A stretch of 64,000 nucleotides of DNA from Xylanibacter ruminicola (GCF_900107775.1 NZ_FNRF01000001.1:806001-870000); one strand, 5' to 3'; positions 50,231-58,972 are shown, counted from the first letter of the stretch. The notes: generated by a model from the letters alone, not told the origin. Program-made: numbers and translations.

Positions 50231-51772
50231 ATGCTTGTTAAAACCTATAGTGCAGCCGTTACCGCACTCGAAGCAACCACCATAACCATCGAGGTTAATC
50301 TAACAAGAGGCACTTCGTTCCACCTGTCAGGCTTAGCCGACACCGCAGTAAAAGAGAGTTACGATCGTATTCGCGCAGCTATCGAGAATATTGGTTATAA
50401 AGCTCCAACAGCCGATCTGACGATTAATATGAGTCCTGCCGATATCCGTAAAGAGGGTAGTGGATACGATTTGCCATTGGCCATCGGTATCATGGCAGCC
50501 TACAGCAAGGTATCGGAAGATGCGTTGAAGGATTATATGATGGTGGGCGAGCTGGGATTGGACGGCAAGCTGAAACCCGTAAGTGGTGTGCTGTCGGTAG
50601 CCATCCGTGCACGCAAGGAGAAGTTTAAGGGTCTGATTGTACCCAAGGAAAATGTGCGTGAGGCAGCCGTAGTAAACCAGCTTGAGGTTTACGGTATGGA
50701 TAATATTGCTGATGTGATCGGCTTTTTGAATGGTGGTGAGAACTACGAACCAACCATTGTTGATACACGTAAGGAGTTTTACGATCACCAGTATGCTTTT
50801 GATCTCGACTTTGCCGATGTGCGTGGGCAGGAGAGTGTGAAACGTGCCTTGGAGGTGGCTGCTGCTGGTGGACACAATGTGATACTGATTGGTCCTCCAG
50901 GAAGCGGAAAGTCGATGATGGCCAAACGCTTGCCAAGTATCTTGCCTCCATTGTCATTGGCGGAGAGCTTGGAAACTACCCAGATCCACTCTGTGGCAGG
51001 CATCCTGCCCAGTGGTACCTCACTCATATCACAACGCCCTTTCCGCAGTCCCCACCACACCATATCGCAAGTAGCCATGACGGGTGGAACGCAGAAAGCG
51101 CAGCCTGGTGAGGTGAGCCTGGCCCATAATGGGGTGCTCTTTTGTGATGAACTTCCTGAATTCTCGCGTGCTACACTCGAGGTGCTGCGCCAACCATTGG
51201 AGGACAGAAAGATTACCATCAGTCGTGCTAAATATACCATCGAGTACCCCTGCTCGTTTATGTTTGTGGCCTCGATGAATCCGTGTCCTTGTGGCTATTA
51301 TGGCGACCCTACGCACCATTGCGTGTGTACGCCAGGACAGATTCAACGTTATATGAATCGCATTTCTGGTCCGCTTCTTGACAGAATGGACCTGCATATC
51401 GAAGTGCCGGTAGTGCCCTTCAACCAGCTGTCGCAGATGCAGCAGGGTGAGCCCAGTGAGGTAATCCGTGCGCGTGTGATTGCTGCCCGTAAGCGTCAGG
51501 AAGAGCGATTTAGGGAATTTAAGGGCGTATATTGTAATGCGCAGATGTCGGAGCGTATGATTCACCAGTTCTGTGAGCCCGATGAGGCCAGTCTGAACAT
51601 GCTTCGCATGGCTATGGAGAAACTGCACCTTAGTGCACGCGCCTACAACCGTATACTGAAGGTGGCACGTACCATTGCCGATATCGAAGGTACAGAGCGT
51701 GTTCAGAGTCACCATATTGCCGAGGCCATCGGCTATCGCAATCTGGATCGTGGTGATTGGGGTGAACGATGA
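50231..51772 (+). CDS. comM: ComM/YifB-family Mg-chelatase-like AAA+ ATPase
   Basis: 513 aa. N-terminal Lon-protease-like domain (about 1-165, with SPADIRKEGSGYDLPLA), AAA+ core with Walker A LIGPPGSGKSMMAKRLPS (about 216-233), Walker B GVLFCDELPEF (about 294-304), a zinc-finger-like insert NPCPCGYYGDPTHHCVC (about 350-366) and a C-terminal Mg-chelatase helical domain. ComM is a branch-migration helicase that helps integrate incoming DNA during natural transformation. Complete length and all motifs intact. Confidence 0.94.
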   Translation: MLVKTYSAAVTALEATTITIEVNLTRGTSFHLSGLADTAVKESYDRIRAAIENIGYKAPTADLTINMSPADIRKEGSGYDLPLAIGIMAAYSKVSEDALKDYMMVGELGLDGKLKPVSGVLSVAIRARKEKFKGLIVPKENVREAAVVNQLEVYGMDNIADVIGFLNGGENYEPTIVDTRKEFYDHQYAFDLDFADVRGQESVKRALEVAAAGGHNVILIGPPGSGKSMMAKRLPSILPPLSLAESLETTQIHSVAGILPSGTSLISQRPFRSPHHTISQVAMTGGTQKAQPGEVSLAHNGVLFCDELPEFSRATLEVLRQPLEDRKITISRAKYTIEYPCSFMFVASMNPCPCGYYGDPTHHCVCTPGQIQRYMNRISGPLLDRMDLHIEVPVVPFNQLSQMQQGEPSEVIRARVIAARKRQEERFREFKGVYCNAQMSERMIHQFCEPDEASLNMLRMAMEKLHLSARAYNRILKVARTIADIEGTERVQSHHIAEAIGYRNLDRGDWGER

Positions 51773-51803
51773 AATCGATATTTTTATCATACAAGTATAG
51801 CTT

Positions 51804-52220
51804 ATGGACACTAAGAATTACGAACAACTGCTTTTAGAGCATGACATCAAGCCCACTGCCAACCGTATTACGGTGGTAAAGGCGCTCGAAGCTTCTATGC
51901 TACCGCAATCCATGGCTGAGCTGCAGAATAGAATCGATACAATCGATAAATCGGGCATTTTCCGTACGCTGCAGCTTTTCCGTGAGCACCATTTGGTACA
52001 TGTGATTGATGGTGCTGTGGATGGTCAGCGTTTTGAACTCTGTCATAGTCATCACGACGATCACGATGATGATGTGCATCCCCACTTCTACTGTGAGCAG
52101 TGCCAGCAGACATACTGTCTGGATGGCGTTATGATGCCTAAGGTAGAACTGCCCGAGGGTTTTGAGGCCCATACATCTAATTATATTATTAAAGGAACTT
52201 GTCCACATTGTAAGAAATGA
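51804..52220 (+). CDS. Fur-family metalloregulator, probably Zur-like
   Basis: 138 aa. N-terminal winged helix (about 1-80, KPTANRITVVKALEAS, then SGIFRTLQLFREHHLVHVI) and a C-terminal dimerisation domain with CEQC and CPHC, the structural zinc pairs. A very His/Asp-rich loop CHSHHDDHDDDVHPHFYC precedes the first pair. In Fur-type proteins this position supplies regulatory metal ligands; the many His favour zinc or peroxide-type sensing over Fe, but metal identity is not determinable here. It overlaps the HAD gene by four bases (ATGA). Confidence 0.88.
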   Translation: MDTKNYEQLLLEHDIKPTANRITVVKALEASMLPQSMAELQNRIDTIDKSGIFRTLQLFREHHLVHVIDGAVDGQRFELCHSHHDDHDDDVHPHFYCEQCQQTYCLDGVMMPKVELPEGFEAHTSNYIIKGTCPHCKK

Positions 52221-52909
52221 AGATTGACGTTAGAAATCTCCGTGTGATAGCTTTCGACGCCGATGATACCTTATGGGATTGTCAGAGTCATTTCGAGGAA
52301 GTGGAGAAACATCTCTACGACCTGATAGCTCCATATTGCGACGCCCCTGCCCACGAGTTGTTTGTTACCGAATCGGGTAATATGGCCGATTTGGGCTATG
52401 GTTGCAAGGCTTTCACTATTTCGATTATAGAGACAGCCCTCCGTGTGGGTGGCGCGCATTTATCGCATACTCAACTGGCAGAGTTGTTGGCACATAGCAA
52501 ACAGCTGTTGCATCTGCCAGCCACACCGTTGCCGGAGGTAGAGGAAACATTGCAACGTTTGCAAGCCTATCCCTATCGTCTTGTGGTGTTTACCAAAGGC
52601 GAGTTGCAGGATCAGGAGAATAAGCTGTATCGCAGCCATCTGGATAAGTATTTCTCGCATGTAGAAATCACCAGCAATAAAACCGAGACGGAGTTCTCGC
52701 TGCTCTGTGAGCGTCTCGAGGTTCAGCCTTCGCAGTTCCTCATGGTGGGTAACTCGCTGAAGAGCGACATCGCTCCAGCGCTTAACATTGGCGCCTGGGC
52801 CATTCATATCCCCTTCCATGTTACCTGGCAGTTGGAGCACTCTGAGGATATCGAGCATCCACGACTGACAAAGATTACCCATTTCAACGAAATATTGAAG
52901 CTATTATGA
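52217..52909 (+). CDS. HAD-family hydrolase
   Basis: 230 aa. Motif I FDADDTLWDCQ (about 13-23), motif II VVFTKGE (about 122-128), motif III Lys in the EITSNKTETEF region, motif IV MVGNSLKSDIAPALNIGA (about 176-193). The helical cap lies between I and II. It resembles small phosphatases of the haloacid dehalogenase-like YjjG/phosphoglycolate type; substrate unknown. Coupled to the regulator upstream and the thioesterase downstream through ATGA overlaps. Confidence 0.88.
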   Translation: MKIDVRNLRVIAFDADDTLWDCQSHFEEVEKHLYDLIAPYCDAPAHELFVTESGNMADLGYGCKAFTISIIETALRVGGAHLSHTQLAELLAHSKQLLHLPATPLPEVEETLQRLQAYPYRLVVFTKGELQDQENKLYRSHLDKYFSHVEITSNKTETEFSLLCERLEVQPSQFLMVGNSLKSDIAPALNIGAWAIHIPFHVTWQLEHSEDIEHPRLTKITHFNEILKLL

Positions 52910-53304
52910 ACTATATTTTCGAAACCCGCATGGAGGTGCGCGACTACGAGTGTGATATCGAGGGCATCGTAAACAATGCCAACTATCTGCACTACGCTGA
53001 GCACACCCGTCACCTGTTCCTTCGCAGTCTGGGCGTTAGTTTTGCTGCGTTGCACGAGCAGGGTATCGATGCCGTTGTGGCTCGTATGAACTTGCAGTAT
53101 AAGACGCCACTCCGATGCGACGATGAGTTTATCTCACGCCTCTCGCTCACCAAGGAGGGCATCAAGTACGTGTTCCATCAGGCCATCTATCGTGCCAGCG
53201 ATGAGAAATTGTCGTGGAAAGGCGATATCGAGCTAGTATGCCTGGTAAACGGTCGCCTGGCTAATAGTCCTGAGTACGACGAGGCTTTCAAGGATTTTAT
53301 TTAA
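52906..53304 (+). CDS. Hot-dog-fold acyl-CoA thioesterase (4HBT family)
   Basis: 132 aa. The motif RDYECDIEGIVNNANYLHYAEHTRHLFL (core: DIEGIVNNANYLHYAEH, about 17-33) is the 4-hydroxybenzoyl-CoA thioesterase signature, with Asp17 in the catalytic position and the usual Tyr/His nearby. It hydrolyses acyl-CoA or acyl-ACP thioesters. Single hot-dog domain, which normally assembles as a tetramer. Four bases before GH16. Confidence 0.87.
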   Translation: MNYIFETRMEVRDYECDIEGIVNNANYLHYAEHTRHLFLRSLGVSFAALHEQGIDAVVARMNLQYKTPLRCDDEFISRLSLTKEGIKYVFHQAIYRASDEKLSWKGDIELVCLVNGRLANSPEYDEAFKDFI

Positions 53305-53308
53305 TGCT

Positions 53309-54103
53309 ATGAGGAAGTTTTTGCTGTCGTTGCTGCTTGGTATGTTTGTTGCGCCCCTTGTGGCACAGGAGTATCAGCTGGTTTTTGCCGATGAGTTTGA
53401 TGGTAACGGGCGCCCTGATAGCACCATCTGGGGCTATGAGCAGGGATTTGTGCGTAACCACGAAGCTCAGTGGTATCAGGCAGATAATGCCTACCTGCAC
53501 AATGGCATGCTGGTGATTGAGGCTCGCACGGAAACAGGTCGTGAGGGTATTCCCTATACCTCGGCCAGTTTGAATACCAAAGGTAAGTACAGTTTCCTGT
53601 ACGGACGACTGGAGGTTTGCGCCCGCATCCCAACCGCTGGTGGTGCCTGGCCTGCCATCTGGATGTTAGGCAACGACATGCCTTGGCCCTCGTGTGGCGA
53701 GATTGATTTGATGGAGTATTACCGTATCAATGGAGTGCCTCATATCCTAGCCAATGCCTGTTGGGGTAACGATCAGCCCTACAAGGCTGTGTGGAATAGC
53801 AAGAAGACACCATTTACCCATTTTACTGAGAAAGACCCTGCGTGGGCCCAGCACTTTCATATATGGCGTATGGACTGGGACGAAACGGCTATCCGATTGT
53901 ATCTGGATGATGAGCTGCTGAACGAGATTCCTCTCAGCACCACGCAGAACGGTAAGATTGGGAAATTTACCAATCCCTTCAACCGTCCGCAGTATATCCT
54001 TCTGAACCTGGCCTTAGGTGGCGATAATGGTGGTACCATCGATAACGCCGCCTTCCCTATGCGTTACGAGATTGATTATGTACGTGTGTACCAGAAAAAA
54101 TAA
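53309..54103 (+). CDS. GH16-family secreted beta-glucanase (laminarinase-like)
   Basis: 264 aa. Signal peptide (MRKFLLSLLLGMFVAPLVAQ) then a single GH16 jelly-roll. The catalytic motif GEIDLMEYY (E-x-D-x-x-E, about 130-138) holds the nucleophile and acid/base Glu. WPAIWMLGNDMPWP precedes it, and WRMDWDETAIRLYLDDEL follows. It lacks extra carbohydrate-binding modules. Most relatives cleave beta-1,3(4)-glucans. Location outside the PUL, in a run with murQ, suggests a general role in glucan degradation or wall-related glycan handling. Confidence 0.9.
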   Translation: MRKFLLSLLLGMFVAPLVAQEYQLVFADEFDGNGRPDSTIWGYEQGFVRNHEAQWYQADNAYLHNGMLVIEARTETGREGIPYTSASLNTKGKYSFLYGRLEVCARIPTAGGAWPAIWMLGNDMPWPSCGEIDLMEYYRINGVPHILANACWGNDQPYKAVWNSKKTPFTHFTEKDPAWAQHFHIWRMDWDETAIRLYLDDELLNEIPLSTTQNGKIGKFTNPFNRPQYILLNLALGGDNGGTIDNAAFPMRYEIDYVRVYQKK

Positions 54104-54110
54104 TACGCAC

Positions 54111-54923
54111 ATGAGGATTGAAGATAAGATCACAGAGCAGGCATCGCATTACGACCATCTGGAGCAGATGGAGGTAGGCGAGGTGCTGAGGAGCATCAAT
54201 CAGGAGGATAGGTTGGTGGCCGAGGTCGTGGGGCGTGTGCTGCCGCAGATAGAGACACTGGTGCTGGTCATCGAACCAAGAATGAAACGCGGCGGCCGAC
54301 TGTTTTATGTGGGCGCAGGTACCAGCGGTCGTTTAGGCGTGCTTGATGCCAGCGAGCTGCCACCAACTTTTGGTGTACAGCCCGATTGGGTGATAGGCTT
54401 GATTGCTGGCGGCGACGAGGCCTTACGACGCGCTGTAGAGCGTGCCGAGGACGATAAGGAGCAGGGTTGGAACGATTTGATGCGCTATCAGCCTACCGCC
54501 GATGATACGGTGATAGGTATCGCAGCCTCTGGTACCACACCTTACGTGATTGGTGCCATCGAGGGAGCTCGCAAGCAGGGTTTGCTAACAGGTTGTATTA
54601 CCAGCAATCCTCATACGCCTTTGGCTGCAGCCGCTGAGTATGCCATAGAGACCATTGTCGGTCCAGAGTTTGTGACTGGCTCCAGTCGCATGAAGAGTGG
54701 TACAGCCCAGAAGATGGTGCTGAATATGATTTCTACTGCCCTCATGATTCGTATGGGACGTGTAGAAGGTAATCGTATGGTAAAGATGCAGCTTACTAAC
54801 GAGAAATTGATAGACCGAGGCACACGCATGATTGCCGACGAACTCGGTATCAGTTACGACGAAGCCCGTCAGAGATTATTAGCTGCAGGGAGCGTTGATG
54901 TTGTACTAAAACAGAAACTATGA
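54111..54923 (+). CDS. murQ: N-acetylmuramic acid 6-phosphate etherase
   Basis: 270 aa from the ATG at 54111 (MRIEDKITEQASHYDHLEQM). The earlier in-frame ATG at 54018 lies inside GH16. It removes D-lactate from MurNAc-6-P during peptidoglycan recycling. SIS-domain features: GGRLFYVGAGTSGRLGVLDASELPPTF (split FYVGAGTSGRLGVLDASE, about 63-80), VIGIAASGTTPYV, TGSSRMKSGTAQKMVLNMIS (core: SSRMKSGTAQKM) and a C-terminal helical tail. Slightly shorter than the 300-aa average at both ends. Coupled by ATGA to the short lipoprotein gene. Confidence 0.93.
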   Translation: MRIEDKITEQASHYDHLEQMEVGEVLRSINQEDRLVAEVVGRVLPQIETLVLVIEPRMKRGGRLFYVGAGTSGRLGVLDASELPPTFGVQPDWVIGLIAGGDEALRRAVERAEDDKEQGWNDLMRYQPTADDTVIGIAASGTTPYVIGAIEGARKQGLLTGCITSNPHTPLAAAAEYAIETIVGPEFVTGSSRMKSGTAQKMVLNMISTALMIRMGRVEGNRMVKMQLTNEKLIDRGTRMIADELGISYDEARQRLLAAGSVDVVLKQKL

Positions 54924-55153
54924 ATATAAAGATGTTTAAACTTAAGGCCATTAACAAGATGCTGACGCTGCTGGGCTTCAGTTCTGTGGCATTTGTGTTT
55001 ACTGCTTGTTATGGTACAAAACCTTGCGACTATCGTGAGGAGATGGCAGATAGTCTAAGTGTAGCTTTCAGAAATGCTGCGAGCGATTCTATAGGAGTTA
55101 ATCAGCAGCCTGCTGTAAGCGCTTCAGATGGCACTGCAGAAGTTCGCCGTTAG
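54920..55153 (+). CDS. Short lipoprotein, likely partner of the rSAM/lipoprotein system
   Basis: 77 aa. A signal sequence (INKMLTLLGFSSVAFVFTAC) ends in a lipobox with Cys30, followed by YGTKPCDYREEMADS. The YGxxPxx(D/E)Y segment immediately after the lipid Cys recalls MYGVPSAEY in the lipoprotein encoded at 56183-56665 on the other side of the radical SAM gene. The last 56 bases overlap the 3' end of the convergent radical SAM gene. Either a rSAM target or a short, degenerate relative of the second lipoprotein. Start is fixed by the ATGA overlap with murQ. Confidence 0.65.
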   Translation: MNIKMFKLKAINKMLTLLGFSSVAFVFTACYGTKPCDYREEMADSLSVAFRNAASDSIGVNQQPAVSASDGTAEVRR

Positions 55154-56183
55154 CATCGCGTAGGTGCATGCCGTTGCCCTGGCAATAGCGGAAGTATTTG
55201 CAGTCCTTGCACTCGCCATTGCGCATCCATTCGCGATTGCGATAGGGGGCATAGCGGTTCTCCCAAACCTCCATAAAGTCATCCTCGTAGATGTTGCCCT
55301 GATGATAGTCGGCACGTATGCTGGCACAAGCAGCTATCGAGCCGTCGGCCATCACTGAGCCTACCGTAATGCCTGCCTGACAGCTGAAGAACCTGCTGCG
55401 GGCCTCGCCTTCGTAGTTGCCCAGAAATCCCTCGCAACCATAATCGGCACGGATGCGTCCTTCTTTTCTTGTTTCACGAATAAAATCAAACACCCCGCGA
55501 AACTGCTCGTTGGTTAGGCGCATATCAGGATCGAGAGCCGCACGACCTACTGGAAAAACAGTAAACAATCGCCAGCGCTTTACACCCTTTGAAATCAGGA
55601 ATTCCTTAATGTCGTTCAGCTGCGTATAGTTACGCCGGTTTACGCAGGTCACGATATCGAACACAAACCCTTTGGTGGCTACCAGCATATCGATGGCATT
55701 GCTCACCATCTGAAAGCTCTGTGTGTTGCCACGCATCCAGTTGTGGTTATCCTCTAAGCCATCCAGACTGATGGCCATCGAATGGATACCGGCACGTTGC
55801 AGATTCTGCCAGCGCTGGGGTGTGAGATGCAGGGCATTGGTTACCATCCCCCAAGGGAATCCCTTGTCGTAAATCGCACGGCCGCACTCCTCAATATCAC
55901 GACGCATCAGTGGTTCGCCACCCGATATGATGACAAACACCTGATGTGGATCCGTTTTCAGAGCTATGCTATCCAGTACTCGCAGAAAATCTTCCTTAGG
56001 CATGTCACGACTTTCTGATTTCATCTTGCAGTCGCTGCCACAATGGCGGCATTTCAGATCGCAACGCAGTGTACACTCCCAAAACAATTGTTGCAGGGGA
56101 TGCTCCTTGCGAACCATTTCTTCCTTCTGTCGCCAGAGTTCTAAGGCCAGCTTTTTGCGAAGTGTGAGGGGCGTGGGGTTCAT
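55098..56183 (-). CDS. Radical SAM/SPASM enzyme of the rSAM/lipoprotein system
   Basis: 361 aa. The radical SAM CX3CX2C motif is CDLKCRHC (C41, C45, C48) with extra Cys nearby (C37, C52). GGEPLMRRDI and a TIM-barrel follow. The C-terminal SPASM region has FSCQAGITVGSVMADGSIAAC, then CKDCKYFRYC (from C325) and QCH (C351), enough for auxiliary 4Fe-4S clusters. Such enzymes modify side chains of peptides or proteins. The start overlaps the lipoprotein stop (TAATG at 56181-56185). Members of this Bacteroidales family are consistently next to a lipoprotein gene; the chemistry is unknown to me. Confidence 0.88.
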   Translation of the reverse strand: MNPTPLTLRKKLALELWRQKEEMVRKEHPLQQLFWECTLRCDLKCRHCGSDCKMKSESRDMPKEDFLRVLDSIALKTDPHQVFVIISGGEPLMRRDIEECGRAIYDKGFPWGMVTNALHLTPQRWQNLQRAGIHSMAISLDGLEDNHNWMRGNTQSFQMVSNAIDMLVATKGFVFDIVTCVNRRNYTQLNDIKEFLISKGVKRWRLFTVFPVGRAALDPDMRLTNEQFRGVFDFIRETRKEGRIRADYGCEGFLGNYEGEARSRFFSCQAGITVGSVMADGSIAACASIRADYHQGNIYEDDFMEVWENRYAPYRNREWMRNGECKDCKYFRYCQGNGMHLRDANGELLQCHLKRLQQAAD

Positions 56184-56665
56184 TATTTCTTCTTCAGTTT
56201 AATATCCTGTTTAATCGTAAAAGTGCCGTTGTTCCAAGTGCCTTCGCCATCTTTTACCTTCTGGGCGTTGTTGTAGTTAATGTCGATGGTATCGTTCTGG
56301 TAGGCACCATTGGTATCGCCATCCACATCCTCAACAATCAACTTGATTTCCGGACTTTGGGGGAAGTGGGTTGATGTCATATCGTAGTGGCCGTTGGCAT
56401 CAGTCAGTACAGAGTCGATGGCAAACGTTATGGGCTTGCCCTCATAGTTTGTTACTTGTTTCACTGATGTCTTGATGCCTTCTACGGCCTTGCCGCCCTC
56501 GTCGGTAACAGTGCCCGATATCTTATACTCGGCCGAGGGAACGCCATACATGAGTATAGGCGAACCGTACATCTCCATCGAATTCTCTGATGAGCAACCA
56601 TAGCCCAACAGCGACAGCAGGGCTGTGAGGAGGGTGTTGTACCAGCGATTGAATCTTACTTTCAT
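56183..56665 (-). CDS. Radical SAM-associated lipoprotein with Ig-like/CarboxypepD-type domain
   Basis: 160 aa. Signal LLTALLSLLGYGC (lipobox, Cys24). Directly after it come two near-repeats, MYGSPILMYGVPSAEYKISG, then GTVTDEGGKAVEGIKTSV, the start of a carboxypeptidase-regulatory-like beta-sandwich with DGDTNGAYQND. The MYG-P-AEY segment is characteristic of the lipoproteins paired with this radical SAM family and is a candidate modification site. It is the first gene of the two-gene operon and coupled to the enzyme by TAATG. Confidence 0.8.
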   Translation of the reverse strand: MKVRFNRWYNTLLTALLSLLGYGCSSENSMEMYGSPILMYGVPSAEYKISGTVTDEGGKAVEGIKTSVKQVTNYEGKPITFAIDSVLTDANGHYDMTSTHFPQSPEIKLIVEDVDGDTNGAYQNDTIDINYNNAQKVKDGEGTWNNGTFTIKQDIKLKKK

Positions 56666-56690
56666 TGTTCGATTTTGTTTAAAGTGGATA

Positions 56691-56698
56691 CAAAAGTA
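56691..56698 (-). promoter_or_regulatory. -7 box of the lipoprotein/radical SAM operon
   Basis: TACTTTTG on the minus strand, 25 bases before the lipoprotein ATG; -33 element unclear. Confidence 0.5.
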
Positions 56699-56772
56699 TG
56701 AGTTTTTTCTTAAATAACTTGAACAAACAGCAAATCTTGCATCGAGAAGCGTAGAATTAACGATTTTTTGTA

Positions 56773-56780
56773 TAATTTTG
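56773..56780 (+). promoter_or_regulatory. -7 box of the EamA transporter gene at 56814
   Basis: TAATTTTG, 33 bases before the ATG; no convincing -33 box. Confidence 0.45.
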
Positions 56781-56813
56781 CAGCCTGAAGTTTTAACGTA
56801 TTTATACTAAGCA

Positions 56814-57737
56814 ATGACTTACGTAGGTGAATTGATATCGATTGGCGTAGCCTTTTCATGGACAGCTACGGCGCTTCTGAGTGAATTTGGTAGTAAACGA
56901 TTGGGTAACCTTACGCTAAATGTGCTGCGTATGGGGTTGGCCTTGGTGTTTTCATTAGTGCTGTTTTTTGTTGTAACAGGTAGCATGATGCCTCCAGGCG
57001 CTTCGGTCGAGGCTGCTGGTTGGATGCTGCTGTCGGGTGTGGTAGGCTACGTGATAGGCGATTTCTGCCTGTTTCAGTGCTATATCATCATTGGTTCGCG
57101 CTACGGACAGTTGTTTATGACCTTAGCACCGCTCTCAGCCGCCCTGATGGCATGGATAACCCTGGGGCAGAAGATGAATGCTATGAGCATTCTGGCCATG
57201 CTGATTACACTGGGTGGTATCAGCATCTCGGTATTAGGTCGTGGCGAGCACCACAAGGTGGGACTGAAACTACCCCTTAACGGCGTGCTGTTTGCCATTA
57301 GCGCAGCTATGTGTCAGGGTATCGGTTTGGTGCTTAGTAAGATTGGTATGGACCACTATGAGGCTTCGCTCACAGGTACACCCGAATGGCTGGTGCCCTT
57401 CAGTGCTAATTTCTATCGCTGTGTAGCGGGTATCATAGGATTCTCGCTGTTATTGTACTTCCGCAAGGGTTTAGAGCCTCTACGCGAAGCTATGCACGAT
57501 CGTAAGGGATTGGCTGTTGCAACTGCCACCACCGTGTTCGGTCCGTTTGTAGGTGTAGGCTTTTCGCTGATGGCTGTACAATACACAGCAGCAGGCATCG
57601 CCAGCACACTGATGGCGATGACACCTATTATTATATTACTGCCGTCGTATTGGTTGTTTAAGCAGAAGATAACCCTGCGCGCCGTAGTGGGTGCTGTTAT
57701 CTCGGTGGTAGGTGTTAGTCTGTTCTTCTTAGGCTAA
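56814..57737 (+). CDS. DMT-superfamily (EamA) transporter
   Basis: 307 aa, ten membrane helices, two EamA repeats. Repeat 1 has FSWTATALLSEFGSKRLG and the conserved GDFCLFQCYIIIGSRYGQLFMTLAP (in pieces: GDFCLFQCYIIIGSRYG, LFMTLAPL). Repeat 2 has VGFSLMAVQYTAAGIASTLMAM. This third DMT gene of the window is the most divergent of the three and has a longer cytoplasmic loop (FRKGLEPLREAMHDRKG). Convergent with the DUF3237 gene, two bases apart. Substrate unknown. Confidence 0.88.
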   Translation: MTYVGELISIGVAFSWTATALLSEFGSKRLGNLTLNVLRMGLALVFSLVLFFVVTGSMMPPGASVEAAGWMLLSGVVGYVIGDFCLFQCYIIIGSRYGQLFMTLAPLSAALMAWITLGQKMNAMSILAMLITLGGISISVLGRGEHHKVGLKLPLNGVLFAISAAMCQGIGLVLSKIGMDHYEASLTGTPEWLVPFSANFYRCVAGIIGFSLLLYFRKGLEPLREAMHDRKGLAVATATTVFGPFVGVGFSLMAVQYTAAGIASTLMAMTPIIILLPSYWLFKQKITLRAVVGAVISVVGVSLFFLG

Positions 57738-57739
57738 CC

Positions 57740-58243
57740 CTATTTAATGCGCCACACGTTGAGCACAATGCCTTTGAAATCGCTCTGGAACGAGGGTGCG
57801 CAAACAAATAACGAATTGTTCAGCCAGCCGTATTTGCTGTCGGCAGGCGCCTCGAATTGGGGTGCTGCGCGGAAATAGAAGCTGGGCTTGCCATCGGCAT
57901 CCTTGCCGTTGGCAATGATACCACGGTTACGAACGTGGATGTAGATACCATCATCGGTCTTGATACAGTAGATAGCCTCCAGCTCTGTACGTCCTTCGGT
58001 ATTCAGCTGGTAGTCGGCACCACCGTTCACAATGGTTCCCTTCAGACCCTTACCCTCAAAGGTACCACCTGTGATGGGGATAACGGTGCGGCGTCCGTGC
58101 TGCGTTTTGTCGATACCATAAGCTTCGCCAAGGGTTACTTTCAGTTGCAAGGCATACTCTAACTGTGGAGCCTCGGGCTCCTGAATCTGTGCGCTGGCAC
58201 TGATAGAAATGGCGGCCAGCAAAGCCATAAACAGTTTTCTCAT
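57740..58243 (-). CDS. Secreted DUF3237 protein
   Basis: 167 aa with a signal peptide (MRKLFMALLAAISISASA). The mature part is one DUF3237 beta-barrel (calycin-like) recognisable by PITGGTFEGKGLKGTIVNGGADY, given in two parts as ITGGTFEGKGLKG and VNGGADYQLN, and GIYIHVRNRGII. Most relatives are cytoplasmic or periplasmic proteins of unknown function. Ends with VLNVWRIK, a typical last strand. Stands between a DMT transporter and rnhB on its own, 48 bases after rnhB and probably co-transcribed with it. Confidence 0.8.
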   Translation of the reverse strand: MRKLFMALLAAISISASAQIQEPEAPQLEYALQLKVTLGEAYGIDKTQHGRRTVIPITGGTFEGKGLKGTIVNGGADYQLNTEGRTELEAIYCIKTDDGIYIHVRNRGIIANGKDADGKPSFYFRAAPQFEAPADSKYGWLNNSLFVCAPSFQSDFKGIVLNVWRIK

Positions 58244-58291
58244 TGTAGTTTTTTTATAGTTGATAAGTTATTCTATATTTGGTGGTGAGCG

Positions 58292-58921
58292 TTAGAACTC
58301 GCCAAAGTCGATGCTCAGCTGCCCATCGCCCAGCAGGTTGTAGCTTCTGCGATGATAGGGTGTAATGCCGTGCTGCTTGATAGCCTCGCGATGCTTCTTG
58401 GTGGGGTAGCCCTTGTTCGAGCGCCAGTCGTACTGAGGGTATTCCTCTGCCAACTGGTTCATATAGTCGTCACGATAGGTCTTGGCCAGGATAGATGCAG
58501 CGGCAATAGCTAAGTACTTGCCATCGCCCTTTACGATGGTGGTATGGGACAGCTGCTTGCCATCGGCAGGATCCTTATAAGGCTTGAACTTATTACCATC
58601 CACGATAATGGCCTCTGGACGCACTTTCAGTTTGTCTAAGGCACGATGCATGGCTAAGATCGAGGCATTCAGAATGTTGATTTTATCTATCTCCTTTGGT
58701 GTAACGATACCTACCGCCCAGGCCACGGCATCATGCTCGATGATCTCGCGCAGTTGATAGCGCTTCTTCTCCGACAGTTGTTTAGAGTCGTTGAGCAACT
58801 CGTTCTGATAACCTTCTGGCAGTATGACAGCTGCAGCATACACACTACCTGCCAGACAACCACGCCCAGCCTCGTCGCAACCTGCCTCTATCTTACCTTT
58901 GTAATAATGACTTGCTAACAT
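58292..58921 (-). CDS. rnhB: Ribonuclease HII
   Basis: 209 aa from the ATG at 58921 (MLASHYYKGKIEAGCDEAGRG). An in-frame ATG at 58975 lies upstream of the promoter box and is rejected. It removes ribonucleotides and RNA primers from DNA. Conserved residues: AGCDEAGRGCLAG (Asp and Glu, about 13-25), AIIVDGNK (Asp, about 103-110) and DGKYLAIAAASILAKTYRD (about 129-147, with the last Asp), then GYPTKKHREAIKQHG. Usual length. Confidence 0.95.
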   Translation of the reverse strand: MLASHYYKGKIEAGCDEAGRGCLAGSVYAAAVILPEGYQNELLNDSKQLSEKKRYQLREIIEHDAVAWAVGIVTPKEIDKINILNASILAMHRALDKLKVRPEAIIVDGNKFKPYKDPADGKQLSHTTIVKGDGKYLAIAAASILAKTYRDDYMNQLAEEYPQYDWRSNKGYPTKKHREAIKQHGITPYHRRSYNLLGDGQLSIDFGEF

Positions 58922-58941
58922 AATGATCTTTATTTTGGCTG

Positions 58942-58972
58942 CAAAGGTACTAATTCTCCTCGATAAAAGCAA
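58942..58972 (-). promoter_or_regulatory. Promoter of rnhB
   Basis: Minus-strand TTG (58970-58972), a 20-base spacer and TACCTTTG (58942-58949). A second TATCTTTG lies at 58973-58980. Confidence 0.65.
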
